Shown here: positions 25,743 to 34,774 of the stretch, piece after piece | Position numbering within the stretch: the first letter of the stretch is position 1 | How the letters are laid out: each line of letters begins with the position of its first letter | DNA from: an uncultured Microbacterium sp. | GTDB lineage: Bacteria > Actinomycetota > Actinomycetes > Actinomycetales > Microbacteriaceae | NCBI RefSeq assembly: GCF_945952435.1 | Contig: NZ_CAMFHZ010000023.1 | Location: 1-57,205 of the forward strand | DNA: 57,205 nt | Direction of reading: 5' to 3' | Program-made: the position numbers and the translations under genes | Notes under the pieces: model-generated | What the model was told of the DNA's origin: nothing | The model's input: the letters and a program-made list of their open reading frames with translations, nothing else | Database searches by the model: none

Positions 25743-27539
25743 TCAGCGCTTGCGGTGGCGCCCTGCGGCGAGCGCGTCCGCGGCCCGGACGAGCGACAGG
25801 TGCGAGAACGCCTGCGGGGTGTTGCCCACCTGCCGCCGACCGATCGGGTCGTATTCCTCCGACAGCATGCCGACGTCGTTTGCGAGGGAGCACAGCCGGG
25901 TCATGAGCGCTTCGGCATCCTTCCTCCGCCCGGTGACCGCGTACTGCTCGACGAGCCAGAACGAGCAGGCGAGGAAGGGGTGCTCCCCTCCCCGCAGACC
26001 GTCGACCCCGCTGGTCGTCCGGTAGCGCAGGAGCAGGCCGTCGCGCATCAGATCCTTCTCGATCTGGGCGACGGCGCCGAGCATGCGCGGATCGTCCGGC
26101 GCGCAGAACCCGGTGCGCGGGATCAGTAGCAGGGCGGCATCGGTCTCGTCCGTGTCCTCGTGCTGCACGAAGCGCCCGTCGCGTACCCCGCGCTCGTCGA
26201 TCTCGGCCTTGAGGCGGTCGCGCAGTCCGCGCCAGTGTTCGACCGGTCCGTCCAGGCGGTCCTCCTCGACCGCACGGACGCCCCGGTCGAACGCCGCCCA
26301 GAGCATGACCCGTGAGTGGGTGAACAGGTGCGGATCCGCGCGGATCTCCCACATGCCGTTGTCCGGGCGGTCCAGCTCCTGCTCCGCGTGGCGCAGCAGC
26401 ATCCGCTGCAACGACCACGAGCGGGGCGATTCGCCGAGTCCCGCGCGCCGCGCCGCCGCGAGCGTGACCATGACCTCGCCGATCACGTCGGCCTGATACT
26501 GCTGGGCCGCGCCGTTGCCGACGCGCACGGGGGTCGAGTGCGCGTAGCCCGGCAGGGACCACAGCTCGCGCTCGAGGAGGTCGCGCTCCCCCGCCAGCCC
26601 GTACATGATCTGCACGTCGGCCGGATCCCCGGCGACGGCGCGCAGCAGCCAGTCCCTCCAGGCGAGGGCCTCGGTGCCGGGGCCGTGGGCGAGCAGGGCC
26701 TCGAGCGTCAGGGCCGCGTCGCGCAGCCAGACGAACCGGTAGTCCCAGTTGCGCTCGCCGCCGAAGTCTTCCGGGAGTGAGGTCGTCGCCGCCGCAGCGA
26801 TGCCGCCGGTCTCCCGGTTGGTCAGCGCGCGCAGGATCAGCAGGGAACGGCGCACCTCGGCGCGGAACGGGCCCGTGTGCCCGATCGCGGCCGCCCAGTC
26901 GTGCCACCAGCGCTTCATCGCCCGATCCGCCTCGTCGGCGTCCAGCGCGGGCGGGGCAGGGCGATAGGAAGGGAACCAGGTGAGGACCAGTTCTCGGGAC
27001 TCCCCCTCCACCACGTCGACCTCGCCGGTGTGACTGCGTCCGTGCGGATGCAGCGCCGCACCGCGCACCACCACGGCGTCGGGTCCCGCCGTCGCGGTGA
27101 GCTCCGGCGCCGCCGCGGTTCCCGTCTGTCGCACCCAGGGCACCGCCCGCGCGTAGTCGAAGCGCAGTCGGAGCTCCTGCACGAACCGCACGCTGCCTCG
27201 CACGCCGGTGATCCGCCGCACGACGTCGGTGCGCTCGGCCCCCGTCGCCCCGTCCGGGCCGATCGGCATCCACTCCCACACCTCGGCGATGCCCTCGCTC
27301 GTCTCCCACCGGGTGCAGAGGCCGAACGTGTCGTCGTCGTAGTGCCGGGTCGCGGTCGCGAAGGGGTCGGCGGGTCGGAGGCTCCAGTGCCCGTGCTCCT
27401 CGTCGCCGAGCAGGGCGCCGAAGAATGACGGGGCGTCGAGCCGCGGCGCGCAGAGCCAGTCGATGCTGCCGTCGCGGGAGACGAGCGCGGCGGTGCGCGA
27501 ATCGCTCAGCAGCGCGTAGTCCTCGATGGGAACGGTCAC
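25743..27539 (-). CDS. Glycoside hydrolase family 15 protein (glucoamylase/trehalase-like)
   Basis: This 598-residue GH15 protein starts PIEDYALLSDSRTAALVSRDGSIDWLC, the beta-sandwich N-domain. It continues with the (alpha/alpha)6 barrel (NWDYRFVWLRDAAL; GLRDRLKAEIDERG; HEDTDETDAALLLIP) and ends with the catalytic-base region SEEYDPIGRRQVGNTPQAFSH. It has no signal peptide and resembles the cytoplasmic trehalase-type enzymes of actinobacteria, so trehalose is the favoured substrate. The GTG at 27539 is chosen over distant upstream ATGs because PIEDYALL is the family start and CAGACT lies 7 nt upstream. Confidence 0.92.
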   Translation of the reverse strand: MTVPIEDYALLSDSRTAALVSRDGSIDWLCAPRLDAPSFFGALLGDEEHGHWSLRPADPFATATRHYDDDTFGLCTRWETSEGIAEVWEWMPIGPDGATGAERTDVVRRITGVRGSVRFVQELRLRFDYARAVPWVRQTGTAAAPELTATAGPDAVVVRGAALHPHGRSHTGEVDVVEGESRELVLTWFPSYRPAPPALDADEADRAMKRWWHDWAAAIGHTGPFRAEVRRSLLILRALTNRETGGIAAAATTSLPEDFGGERNWDYRFVWLRDAALTLEALLAHGPGTEALAWRDWLLRAVAGDPADVQIMYGLAGERDLLERELWSLPGYAHSTPVRVGNGAAQQYQADVIGEVMVTLAAARRAGLGESPRSWSLQRMLLRHAEQELDRPDNGMWEIRADPHLFTHSRVMLWAAFDRGVRAVEEDRLDGPVEHWRGLRDRLKAEIDERGVRDGRFVQHEDTDETDAALLLIPRTGFCAPDDPRMLGAVAQIEKDLMRDGLLLRYRTTSGVDGLRGGEHPFLACSFWLVEQYAVTGRRKDAEALMTRLCSLANDVGMLSEEYDPIGRRQVGNTPQAFSHLSLVRAADALAAGRHRKR

Positions 27540-27627
27540 CCTTCGCAGTCTGGCACGGCGCGGGTCGCCCATCTTATGGAAGCGCCGAGCGGGCGCGCCA
27601 TCCCTCGCCGGGTCCGCTCTCTGCTCG

Positions 27628-27633
27628 TATCGT
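27628..27633 (+). promoter_or_regulatory. Leaderless -10 box (TATCGT) for the Zwf-like gene
   Basis: TATCGT, the 6-nt spacer GAGCAC, then the ATG at 27640. It supports this start over the longer open frame. Confidence 0.65.
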
Positions 27634-27639
27634 GAGCAC

Positions 27640-29010
27640 ATGACGACCCCGACCACCCTGCTCATCCTCGGCGCCTCCGGCGACCTCACCTCCCGCCTGC
27701 TGCTGCCCGCGATCGCGCAACTGCTCCAGCAGCAACCGGAGCGCGAACTGATCCTGCGCGGCGCGGGGTCCGACGACTGGTCGGCCGAGCGCTGGCAGAA
27801 GGCGATCCACGACGCCTTCGCGACCGTGCACGCCGAGGATCAGGTGCATCGGGTCGACGGCAGCACCTACGTGCAGGCGGACGTCACCGACCGCGCCGCG
27901 CTGTCCGCGCTCGTCGAAGGCGTCGACGGCGGGCTCGTGCTGTACTTCGCGCTGCCGCCGGCCGTCACCGCGGCCGCGTGCGAAGTGCTGCTCGACGTGA
28001 CGCTGCCCACGGGGACCGTGCTCGCCCTGGAGAAGCCGTTCGGGAAGGACGAGCACACCGCCGCCGAGCTGAACGAGCTCGTGACGCGGATCGTCCCCGA
28101 GAACCAGGTCTTCCGAGTGGACCACTTCCTCGGCCGGTCGACCGTGCTCAACATCATGGGCGTGCGGTTCGCGAACCGTCTCGTGGAGCCGGTCTGGTCG
28201 GCGGACCACGTCGAGTCGGTGCTGGTGCGCTACGACGAGTCCCTCGCCCTCGAGAACAGGGCGCGCTACTACGACAAGGCCGGCGCGCTCGTGGACATGA
28301 TCCAGAGCCACCTGCTGCAGGTGCTCGCGATCCTCGCGATGGAGCAGCCGGCCGACCTGGACGAGATCGACCTGCGCGACGCGATGGCCGCCGCCCTGCG
28401 TGCGACGAGGATCTGGGAGGACGATCCCCGGGGATCGACCCGGCGCGCCCGGTACACCGCCGGGACGAGCGGCGACCGCCCCGTCCCCGCCTACACGGAC
28501 GAGGACGGGGTGGATCCGTCCCGCAACACCGAGACCCTCGCCGAGATCACGTGCGAGGTGCAGACGGCGCGCTGGGCCGGCGTGCCGTTCACGCTGCGCA
28601 GCGGCAAGGCCCTCGCGGGACGGCGGGCCGAGATCGTCGTGACCTTCCGGCGCGTGCGGCACCTGCCGGGCGGCTTCACCGGCCTGCCGACCGACGGCGG
28701 CGTGCTGCGGTTCACGCTCGGCCCCGACCGCATCGACCTGGAGCTGAACGTGAACGGCGGCGACGACCCCTTCGCGCTGCGCCGGGAGACCCTGTCGACA
28801 CCGCTCGGCGAGGGCACGCTGCTCGCCTACACCGAAGTGCTCAGCGAGATCCTCGACGGGGACGTCGCGCTCTCGGTGCGCGCGGACGCGGCGGAGCAGT
28901 GCTGGCGGATCATCCAGCCGGCGATCGACGCCTGGCGCGCCGACGAGGTCGTGCTCGAGGAGTATCCGGCCGGATCCCTCGGCCCCGCCGACTGGGCGAC
29001 GTCGGCCTGA
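27640..29010 (+). CDS. Glucose-6-phosphate dehydrogenase-like protein
   Basis: This 456-residue protein is homologous to Zwf (glucose-6-phosphate to 6-phosphogluconolactone with NADP+). The nucleotide-binding GASGDLTSRLLLPAI and EKPFGKDEHTA are present. The active-site motif is RVDHFLGRS instead of RIDHYLGKE, and RSGKALAGRRAEIVV follows. His is kept, but the Tyr and the last Lys of the motif are replaced. The protein is also about 40 residues shorter than housekeeping Zwf. It may be a specialised paralogue. It is divergent from the GH15 gene. Confidence 0.88.
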   Translation: MTTPTTLLILGASGDLTSRLLLPAIAQLLQQQPERELILRGAGSDDWSAERWQKAIHDAFATVHAEDQVHRVDGSTYVQADVTDRAALSALVEGVDGGLVLYFALPPAVTAAACEVLLDVTLPTGTVLALEKPFGKDEHTAAELNELVTRIVPENQVFRVDHFLGRSTVLNIMGVRFANRLVEPVWSADHVESVLVRYDESLALENRARYYDKAGALVDMIQSHLLQVLAILAMEQPADLDEIDLRDAMAAALRATRIWEDDPRGSTRRARYTAGTSGDRPVPAYTDEDGVDPSRNTETLAEITCEVQTARWAGVPFTLRSGKALAGRRAEIVVTFRRVRHLPGGFTGLPTDGGVLRFTLGPDRIDLELNVNGGDDPFALRRETLSTPLGEGTLLAYTEVLSEILDGDVALSVRADAAEQCWRIIQPAIDAWRADEVVLEEYPAGSLGPADWATSA

Positions 29011-29072
29011 GACGACGTCGGCCCGAGACGACGTCAGCCGGAGACGACCTCAGCCCGAGACGACGACGGGCC
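29009..29072 (+). repeat. Four tandem 16-bp repeats after the Zwf-like gene
   Basis: GAGACGACGTCGGCCC and three variants follow head to tail from the stop codon. A fifth, weaker copy is the end of the gene itself (28993-29008). The array runs into a terminator hairpin at 29068-29094. Confidence 0.85.
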
Positions 29073-29094
29073 GCCTCCGGTGCGGAGACGGCCC
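29068..29094. terminator. Hairpin between the Zwf-like gene and the NCS2 permease gene
   Basis: GGGCCGCCTCCG and CGGAGACGGCCC pair around a GTG loop with one mismatch. It lies between convergent genes. Confidence 0.7.
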
Positions 29095-29110
29095 CTCGTG
29101 TCGCGGAAGA

Positions 29111-30574
29111 TCAGTGCGCGGGGTGCTCGACCGCGACCTCGTTGCCGTCGCGGTCGACGATCCGGCCGTCCACGACCGAGTCGCCCTCCTCGAACGCGTC
29201 CAGGTACGCGACGGGGATGCTCCGGGTCGGCGCCGAGACGAACGCGTTCTTGCGCGCGACGCTGCCGAGGTGGTTGAACAGCAGGTTCAGCAGGATCGCC
29301 GTCACCGCCGCGGAGCTGATGCCCGAGTGGAAGATCGTGACGAACCAGGCCGGCATCTGCGCGTAGATCGTGGGGACGGCGATCGGCAGCATGCCGACGG
29401 CGATCGAGGTGGCGACGATCACGAGGTTCATGTTGTCGCGGTACTCGACCCGGGCGAGCGTGCGGATCCCGGACGCCGCGACGGAGCCGAACAGCACGAG
29501 CCCCGCGCCGCCGAGCACCGGTGTCGGGATCGCTCCGACGACGCGACCCAGCACGGGAAGCAGACCGAGGATCACGAGCACGCCACCGCCCGCGGTCACC
29601 ACGAAGCGGCTCTTCACGCCGGTGATCGCGACGAGGCCGACGTTCTGCGCGAACGCCGACTGCGTGAAAGTGCCGAAGATCGGGGACACCGCGCTGGAGA
29701 GCATGTCGGCCCGCAGGCCCGCGGCGATCCTCTTGGAGTCGACCTTGGTGCCGACGATCTCACTCACCGCGAGGATGTCGGCGGTGGTCTCCGTGAGCGT
29801 GACGAGGATCACGATGAACATCGAGATGATGCCCGCGATCTCGAACGTCGGCATCCCGAACCCGAACACCTGCGGGAGGGCGAAGATCGGACCGTCGCCG
29901 ACGGAGCTGAAGTCGGCCTTGCCGAGGAAGACCGCGACGATCGTCCCGATCACGATCGACAGCAGGATCGCGAGTCGCGAGATCGCTCCGACGGGGATCT
30001 TGCTCAGGACGAGGACGATGACGAGCGTGATGCCTGCGAGCATGAGGTTCTCCGGCGAGCCGCCCTTCGCGCCGCCCGTGTTCTCCCCCGTGCCCATGAT
30101 CCAGCCTGCGGCGACCGGCAGCAGGCTGAGTCCGATCGTGGTGATCACCGTGCCCGTCACGACCGGGGGGAAGAAGCGGATCACCGTCGCGAAGACGGGC
30201 GCGATCAGCAGCCCGATCACGGATGCGGCGATGACGGAGCCGAACACGGCGGGCAGCCCGCCGCCGGTCGTCACGATCGCGCCCATGGTGGCGACGCCCG
30301 AGAACGACACGCCCTGCACGAGCGGAAGCTGGGATCCGAAGAACGGGACGCCCACCGTCTGCAGGATCGTCGCCAGGCCGCCCATGAACAGGCACGCCGC
30401 GATGAGGACGCCGATCTCCGTGGCGGACAGCCCCGCCATCTGCCCGATGATGAGCGGGGGCGCGATGATGCCGCCGTACATCGTGAGCACGTGCTGGATG
30501 CCGTAGCCGATCGTCGCGCCGATCGGGAGTCTTTCGTCTTCGGGCCGTGCGGCCGGGTTCTTCTGCTTCGTCAT
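29111..30574 (-). CDS. NCS2 family xanthine/uracil permease
   Basis: This 487-residue nucleobase:cation symporter has about fourteen helices. The NCS2 signature is QNVGLVAITG (in SAFAQNVGLVAITGVKSRF, near residue 310), with ATIGYGIQHVLTMYGG in helix 1. The QNxG form and the purine context point to xanthine or urate rather than uracil. A C-terminal tail of about 30 acidic residues is extra. It lies 99 nt after the amidohydrolase gene with a GAAGAGG ribosome binding site, so both are likely controlled by the operators at 32192-32227. Confidence 0.92.
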   Translation of the reverse strand: MTKQKNPAARPEDERLPIGATIGYGIQHVLTMYGGIIAPPLIIGQMAGLSATEIGVLIAACLFMGGLATILQTVGVPFFGSQLPLVQGVSFSGVATMGAIVTTGGGLPAVFGSVIAASVIGLLIAPVFATVIRFFPPVVTGTVITTIGLSLLPVAAGWIMGTGENTGGAKGGSPENLMLAGITLVIVLVLSKIPVGAISRLAILLSIVIGTIVAVFLGKADFSSVGDGPIFALPQVFGFGMPTFEIAGIISMFIVILVTLTETTADILAVSEIVGTKVDSKRIAAGLRADMLSSAVSPIFGTFTQSAFAQNVGLVAITGVKSRFVVTAGGGVLVILGLLPVLGRVVGAIPTPVLGGAGLVLFGSVAASGIRTLARVEYRDNMNLVIVATSIAVGMLPIAVPTIYAQMPAWFVTIFHSGISSAAVTAILLNLLFNHLGSVARKNAFVSAPTRSIPVAYLDAFEEGDSVVDGRIVDRDGNEVAVEHPAH

Positions 30575-30673
30575 GGTCGACCTCTTCGTCGGGGGTGGTT
30601 GTGTCGGGGAGTCGGGGATTCGAGTTGTCGAGGTTGTCTCGGGGGTGTTGCCGGAGTCTTCTCGTGGCGCGGA

Positions 30674-32041
30674 TCAGGTGGTGCGCGCGAGCAGGCTCCG
30701 CGCCGCCTCGCTGTGCTGGGCGATGAGGCGCGGCACGTCGAGGCCTTCGATGCGGCCGTCCACGACGCGCCACACACCGCCGACCATGACCCGGTCGGCG
30801 CGGTCGGCCCCGCACAGCAGGAGCGCCGCCACCGGGTCGTGGCTGCCGGAGAAGCGCAGCTCGTCGAGGGTGAACATCGCCAGATCGGCCTGTGCGCCCG
30901 GCGTGAGCACGCCGATGTCGCTGCGGCCGAGGGCACGGGCCGACCCCTGCGTCGCCCAGTCGAGGGCGCGCTCGGGCGTGACGGCGGCGGCGCCGTAGCG
31001 CAGGCGCTGCAGGTAGAGCGCCTGACGCACCTCCTGGATCATGTTCGATCCGTCGTTCGAGGCGGATCCGTCGACGCCGAGGCCGACCGGGACGCCGGCC
31101 GCCTCCAGTTCGACGGCGCGGGCGATGCCGCTCGCGAGGCGCATATTGGAGGTGGCGCAGTGCGAGACCGCGGTGCCCGCGGCACCCAGGCGCGCGATCT
31201 CCGCATCGTCGAAGTGGATGCCGTGGGCGAGCCAGGCGCGGTCGGACAGCCAGCCGACGCTCTCCAGGTAGTCGACGGTGCGCAGCCCGAATCGCTCGCG
31301 GCAGAAGTCCTCCTCGTCGATCGTCTCGGCGAGGTGCGTGTGCAGGCGGACGTCGAGCTGTTCGGCGAGAGCCGCCGTGTCCCGCATGACGCCGGTCGTC
31401 ACGGAGAACGGCGAGCACGGGGCGAGTCCGATCTGCACGACGGCGCCCGCGCCGCGCTCGTGATAGGCGCCGACGAGACGCTCGCTGTCGGCCAGGATCG
31501 CCTCGGCCTCCTGCACGGTGCTCTGCGGGGGAAGACCGCCGTCCTTCTCGCCGAGCGACATGGATCCGCGGGTCAGCGTGGCGCGCATGCCGAGACGGCG
31601 GACGACGTCGACCTGCACGTCGATGCCCTCTTCCAGGCCGTTCGGGAACAGGTAGTGGTGGTCGGCCGCCGTGGTGCAGCCGCTCAGCAGCAGCTCGGCG
31701 AGCGCGACGGTCGTCGCGATTTCGAGATCCCGCGGGGTGAGCCCCGCCCAGACGTCGTAGAGGCCCTTGAGCCAGCCGAAGAGCTCGGCGCTCACGACCG
31801 GGCGCCAGGCGCGCGTGAGGGTCTGGTAGAAGTGGTGGTGCGTATTGATCAGGCCGGGCACGATCACGTGCCGCGAGGCGTCGAAGACCTCGTCGACCGC
31901 GGTCGCGGGCGCGGCGCCCCGGGCGACCTGCTCCACGATCCGGCCACCGGCGACGACCAGGCCGCCGGCCGCATCGGCGTCGTCGCCGGTGTGGATTCCG
32001 AGCGGGTTCTTCAGCCAGAGGCTGCGCTGCGGTACGGACAT
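30674..32041 (-). CDS. 8-oxoguanine deaminase-type amidohydrolase
   Basis: This 455-residue metal hydrolase has GLINTHHHFYQTLTRAW (HxH metal ligands), HTHLAETIDEEDFC, a His in HGIHFDD, SHCATSNMRLASGIA and the Asp in GLGVDGSASNDGSNM. This set matches 8-oxoguanine deaminase and related atrazine-type deaminases rather than GuaD proper. It should deaminate 8-oxoguanine (to urate) or guanine (to xanthine), feeding the uricase pathway. The ATG at 32041 is preferred over the far upstream ATG at 32212, which would run through the promoter. The NCS2 permease gene follows in the same operon. Confidence 0.85.
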   Translation of the reverse strand: MSVPQRSLWLKNPLGIHTGDDADAAGGLVVAGGRIVEQVARGAAPATAVDEVFDASRHVIVPGLINTHHHFYQTLTRAWRPVVSAELFGWLKGLYDVWAGLTPRDLEIATTVALAELLLSGCTTAADHHYLFPNGLEEGIDVQVDVVRRLGMRATLTRGSMSLGEKDGGLPPQSTVQEAEAILADSERLVGAYHERGAGAVVQIGLAPCSPFSVTTGVMRDTAALAEQLDVRLHTHLAETIDEEDFCRERFGLRTVDYLESVGWLSDRAWLAHGIHFDDAEIARLGAAGTAVSHCATSNMRLASGIARAVELEAAGVPVGLGVDGSASNDGSNMIQEVRQALYLQRLRYGAAAVTPERALDWATQGSARALGRSDIGVLTPGAQADLAMFTLDELRFSGSHDPVAALLLCGADRADRVMVGGVWRVVDGRIEGLDVPRLIAQHSEAARSLLARTT

Positions 32042-32191
32042 TCGAGGTGACTCCCTTGCTCGGCGTGTAGGGCCGGGCAACGGCCCCACGGGGGGCCAGC
32101 TCAGTGTTGACCTGTCTGCTGATCCAGGTGCCGCCATCGTCGGAGGCACTTCCAGATCTATCAGCCGCGCGACACGGACGTCAAGACTTTT

Positions 32192-32227
32192 TTCCGAATC
32201 TCGGAGAGTCACTTCCAGAATATGGAA
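32192..32227 (-). promoter_or_regulatory. Paired 21-bp-spaced operator, site B (deaminase/permease operon)
   Basis: TTCCG-AATCT-CGGAG (32192-32206) and TTCCA-GAATA-TGGAA (32213-32227) have centres 21 bp apart. The second extends to a 7-bp palindrome ACTTCCA...TGGAAGT. On the minus strand a TTGACG -35 (32179-32184) and a TAGATC-like -10 lie just downstream, so the pair sits upstream of the -35. Confidence 0.8.
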
Positions 32228-32307
32228 GTTCTAGAACGGCGGCAGACGACAGAGCGCGGCCTCCGGGGAGACCGCGCCCTGTCGTCCAGCAGCCCGCGAA
32301 GCGTGGA

Positions 32308-34530
32308 TCAGTCGTCCAGCAGCTCCGCGTCGATCACATCGTCGCCATCGCGCGCGTCCGCGTCCCGCGCATGGTCGTCCGTCGGCCCCTCGCTCGTGAG
32401 CACCAGGCCGGAGCCGTCCGCCGCGACGTCCACCCGCACCAGGTCTCCGTCGCGCACCTTGCCGCCGAGGAGCGCCATCGCGAGCTTGTCCTGGATCTGC
32501 GTCTGGATCAGCCGACGCAGCGGGCGCGCGCCGTACTGCGGGTCGTATCCGCGCTCGGCGAGCCACATCCGCGCGTCCGGAGTGACCGCGAGCGTGAGCC
32601 GGCGGTCCCCCAGCCGCGCCTGGAGGGCGTCGACCGACAGCTCCACGATCTGCGCGAGATCGGCCTCGCTCAGCGCGTCGAACAGGACGATGTCGTCGAG
32701 GCGGTTCAGGAACTCCGGTCGGAACGCCTGGCGGACGATCTCCATGACCTGCTCGCGCTTCTGATCGGGCGTGAGCGTCGGGTCGATGAGGATCGGCGAG
32801 CCCAGGTTGCTCGTGAGGATCAGGATCACGTTCTTGAAGTCGACCGTGCGCCCCTGTCCGTCGGTGAGCCGGCCGTCGTCGAGCACCTGGAGGAGGATGT
32901 CGAACACCTCGGGGTTGGCCTTCTCGACCTCGTCCAGCAGCACGACGCTGTACGGGCGCCGCCGCACGGCCTCGGTGAGCTGGCCGCCCTGCTCGTAGCC
33001 GACGTATCCCGGAGGGGCTCCGATGAGACGCGCGACCGAGTGCTTCTCGGAGTACTCCGACATGTCGATGCGCACCATGGCCCGCTCGTCGTCGAAGAGG
33101 AACTCGGCGAGCGCCTTGGCGAGCTCGGTCTTGCCGACACCGGTCGGACCGAGGAACAGGAACGAGCCCAGCGGACGGTTCGGGTCGCTGATGCCCGCCC
33201 GCGAGCGACGCACCGCGTCGGCCACGGCCTTGACGGCCGTGAGCTGCCCGATGAGCCGCTTTCCGAGCTCAACCTCCAGATGCACGAGCTTCTCGCCCTC
33301 GCCCTGCATGAGCTTGCCGACGGGGATCCCCGTCCACGCCGCGATGACGCTGGCGATGTCGGTCTCCGTCACCTGGTCGTTGACCATCCGGTCCTCGCTC
33401 GACTCGGCCTTCTCGGCCTCGGCGAGCTCGCGCTCCAGCTTCGGGATCTCCGCGTAGAGCATCCGCGAGGCCTTCTCCAGGTTCCCCTCGCGCTGCGCGC
33501 GCTCCGCCTCGCCGCGCGCCGCGTCGAGCTTCGTCTTGATGTCGCCGACCCGGTTGAGGGAGGCGCGCTCCTTCTCCCAGCGCTCCTGCAGGTCCTTGAG
33601 CCGGGTCTCGTCGTCGTGCAGACCCTCCCGCAGCTTCGCCAGACGCTCCTTGCTCGCCGCGTCCTTCTCCTTCTTGAGCGCCAGCTCCTCCAGCTTGAGC
33701 CGGTCGACGTGACGCCGCAGCGCGTCGATCTCGACCGGGGCCGAGTCGATCTCCATGCGCAGTCGGGAAGCGGCCTCGTCGATCAGGTCGATCGCCTTGT
33801 CCGGCAGCTGACGGGACGGGAGGTAGCGGTGGGAGAGCCCCGCCGCCGCCACGAGGGCGCTGTCGGAGACGGCGACCTTGTGGTGCGCCTCGTAGCGCTC
33901 CTTGAGCCCGCGCAGGATCGCCACGGTGTCCTCGACGCCGGGTTCTCCGACGTACACCTGCTGGAATCGGCGTTCGAGAGCCGCGTCCTTCTCGATGAAC
34001 TCGCGGTACTCGTTGAGCGTGGTCGCGCCGATCATGTGCAGCTCCCCGCGCGCGAGCATCGGCTTGAGCATGTTGGACGCCGCGACGGAGCCCTCGCCGC
34101 CGCCTGCGCCCATGAGCACGTGCAGCTCGTCGATGAACGTGATGATCCGGCCCTCGGAGTCGACGATCTCCTTGAGGACGCTCTTCAGGCGCTCCTCGAA
34201 CTGGCCGCGGTACATCGCTCCGGCGACGAGCGCCGAGATGTCGAGCGAGACGAGCTCCTTGTCCTTGAGCGACTCGGCGACGTCACCCGCCACGATCCGC
34301 TGTGCGAGACCCTCGACGACGGCCGTCTTGCCGACGCCCGGCTCGCCGATGAGCACCGGGTTGTTCTTGGTGCGCCGCGTGAGCACCTGGCTCACCCGGC
34401 GGATCTCCGAGTCGCGTCCGATGACGGGGTCGAGCTTGCCCTGGCGGGCGCGATCGGTGAGATTGATGCCGAACTGCTCGAGGGGGCTCTGCTGTTCTTC
34501 CTGCTCTTGCGGCTGCTGGGGCGTGGCCAT
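32308..34530 (-). CDS. clpB: AAA+ chaperone ClpB, lacking the N-terminal Clp-N domain
   Basis: This disaggregase works with DnaK to rescue aggregated proteins. The 740-residue protein has NBD1 (Walker A GEPGVGKT near residue 66, [12 protein letters not shown]), the long coiled-coil M domain (about residues 270-390, rich in Lys/Glu/Leu) and NBD2 ([43 protein letters not shown]). Full-length ClpB has about 860 residues. The substrate-binding Clp-N domain is absent and replaced by a 20-residue Gln/Glu stretch. A perfect HAIR element upstream implies HspR control. The M domain sets it apart from ClpC. Confidence 0.95.
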   Translation of the reverse strand: MATPQQPQEQEEQQSPLEQFGINLTDRARQGKLDPVIGRDSEIRRVSQVLTRRTKNNPVLIGEPGVGKTAVVEGLAQRIVAGDVAESLKDKELVSLDISALVAGAMYRGQFEERLKSVLKEIVDSEGRIITFIDELHVLMGAGGGEGSVAASNMLKPMLARGELHMIGATTLNEYREFIEKDAALERRFQQVYVGEPGVEDTVAILRGLKERYEAHHKVAVSDSALVAAAGLSHRYLPSRQLPDKAIDLIDEAASRLRMEIDSAPVEIDALRRHVDRLKLEELALKKEKDAASKERLAKLREGLHDDETRLKDLQERWEKERASLNRVGDIKTKLDAARGEAERAQREGNLEKASRMLYAEIPKLERELAEAEKAESSEDRMVNDQVTETDIASVIAAWTGIPVGKLMQGEGEKLVHLEVELGKRLIGQLTAVKAVADAVRRSRAGISDPNRPLGSFLFLGPTGVGKTELAKALAEFLFDDERAMVRIDMSEYSEKHSVARLIGAPPGYVGYEQGGQLTEAVRRRPYSVVLLDEVEKANPEVFDILLQVLDDGRLTDGQGRTVDFKNVILILTSNLGSPILIDPTLTPDQKREQVMEIVRQAFRPEFLNRLDDIVLFDALSEADLAQIVELSVDALQARLGDRRLTLAVTPDARMWLAERGYDPQYGARPLRRLIQTQIQDKLAMALLGGKVRDGDLVRVDVAADGSGLVLTSEGPTDDHARDADARDGDDVIDAELLDD

Positions 34531-34619
34531 TCGTCCTCCTGGGGTCTCCTTCTGATGCTGCTGCCCTGTGCCCGGCTCCGGGCGGATCGACGCGCAGAAT
34601 GTTTCGCCGGCGTCGATTC

Positions 34620-34646
34620 AAAGTTGAGTTGATGTGACTCAACTTT
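34620..34646 (-). promoter_or_regulatory. HAIR element (HspR operator) upstream of clpB
   Basis: AAAGTTGAGT-N7-ACTCAACTTT contains TTGAGT-N7-ACTCAA, the core of the HspR-associated inverted repeat of actinobacteria, with 10-bp perfect arms. It lies about 90 nt before the clpB start. HspR itself is not in the window. Confidence 0.88.
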
Positions 34647-34704
34647 ACCAAGGAGGCGGAGGGAAGACCAGAGCAGATTTCCATCGCGAGGCCCGGAGAA
34701 CGCA

Positions 34705-34738
34705 ACGATGCCGGCCCCCGCGGGAGGGCCGGCATCGT
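34705..34738 (-). terminator. Terminator of the allantoinase operon
   Basis: The 13-bp arms ACGATGCCGGCCC and GGGCCGGCATCGT are perfect, with an 8-nt loop, 37 nt past the allantoinase stop. Confidence 0.8.
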
Positions 34739-34774
34739 GCGGCGCCGGGACGGGCGCCGGGTGAGGAGCGGGGT

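Noticed and set aside
29009..29072. The 16-bp tandem array as a CRISPR.
   Set aside because: The units are head to tail without unique spacers, and no cas gene is present.
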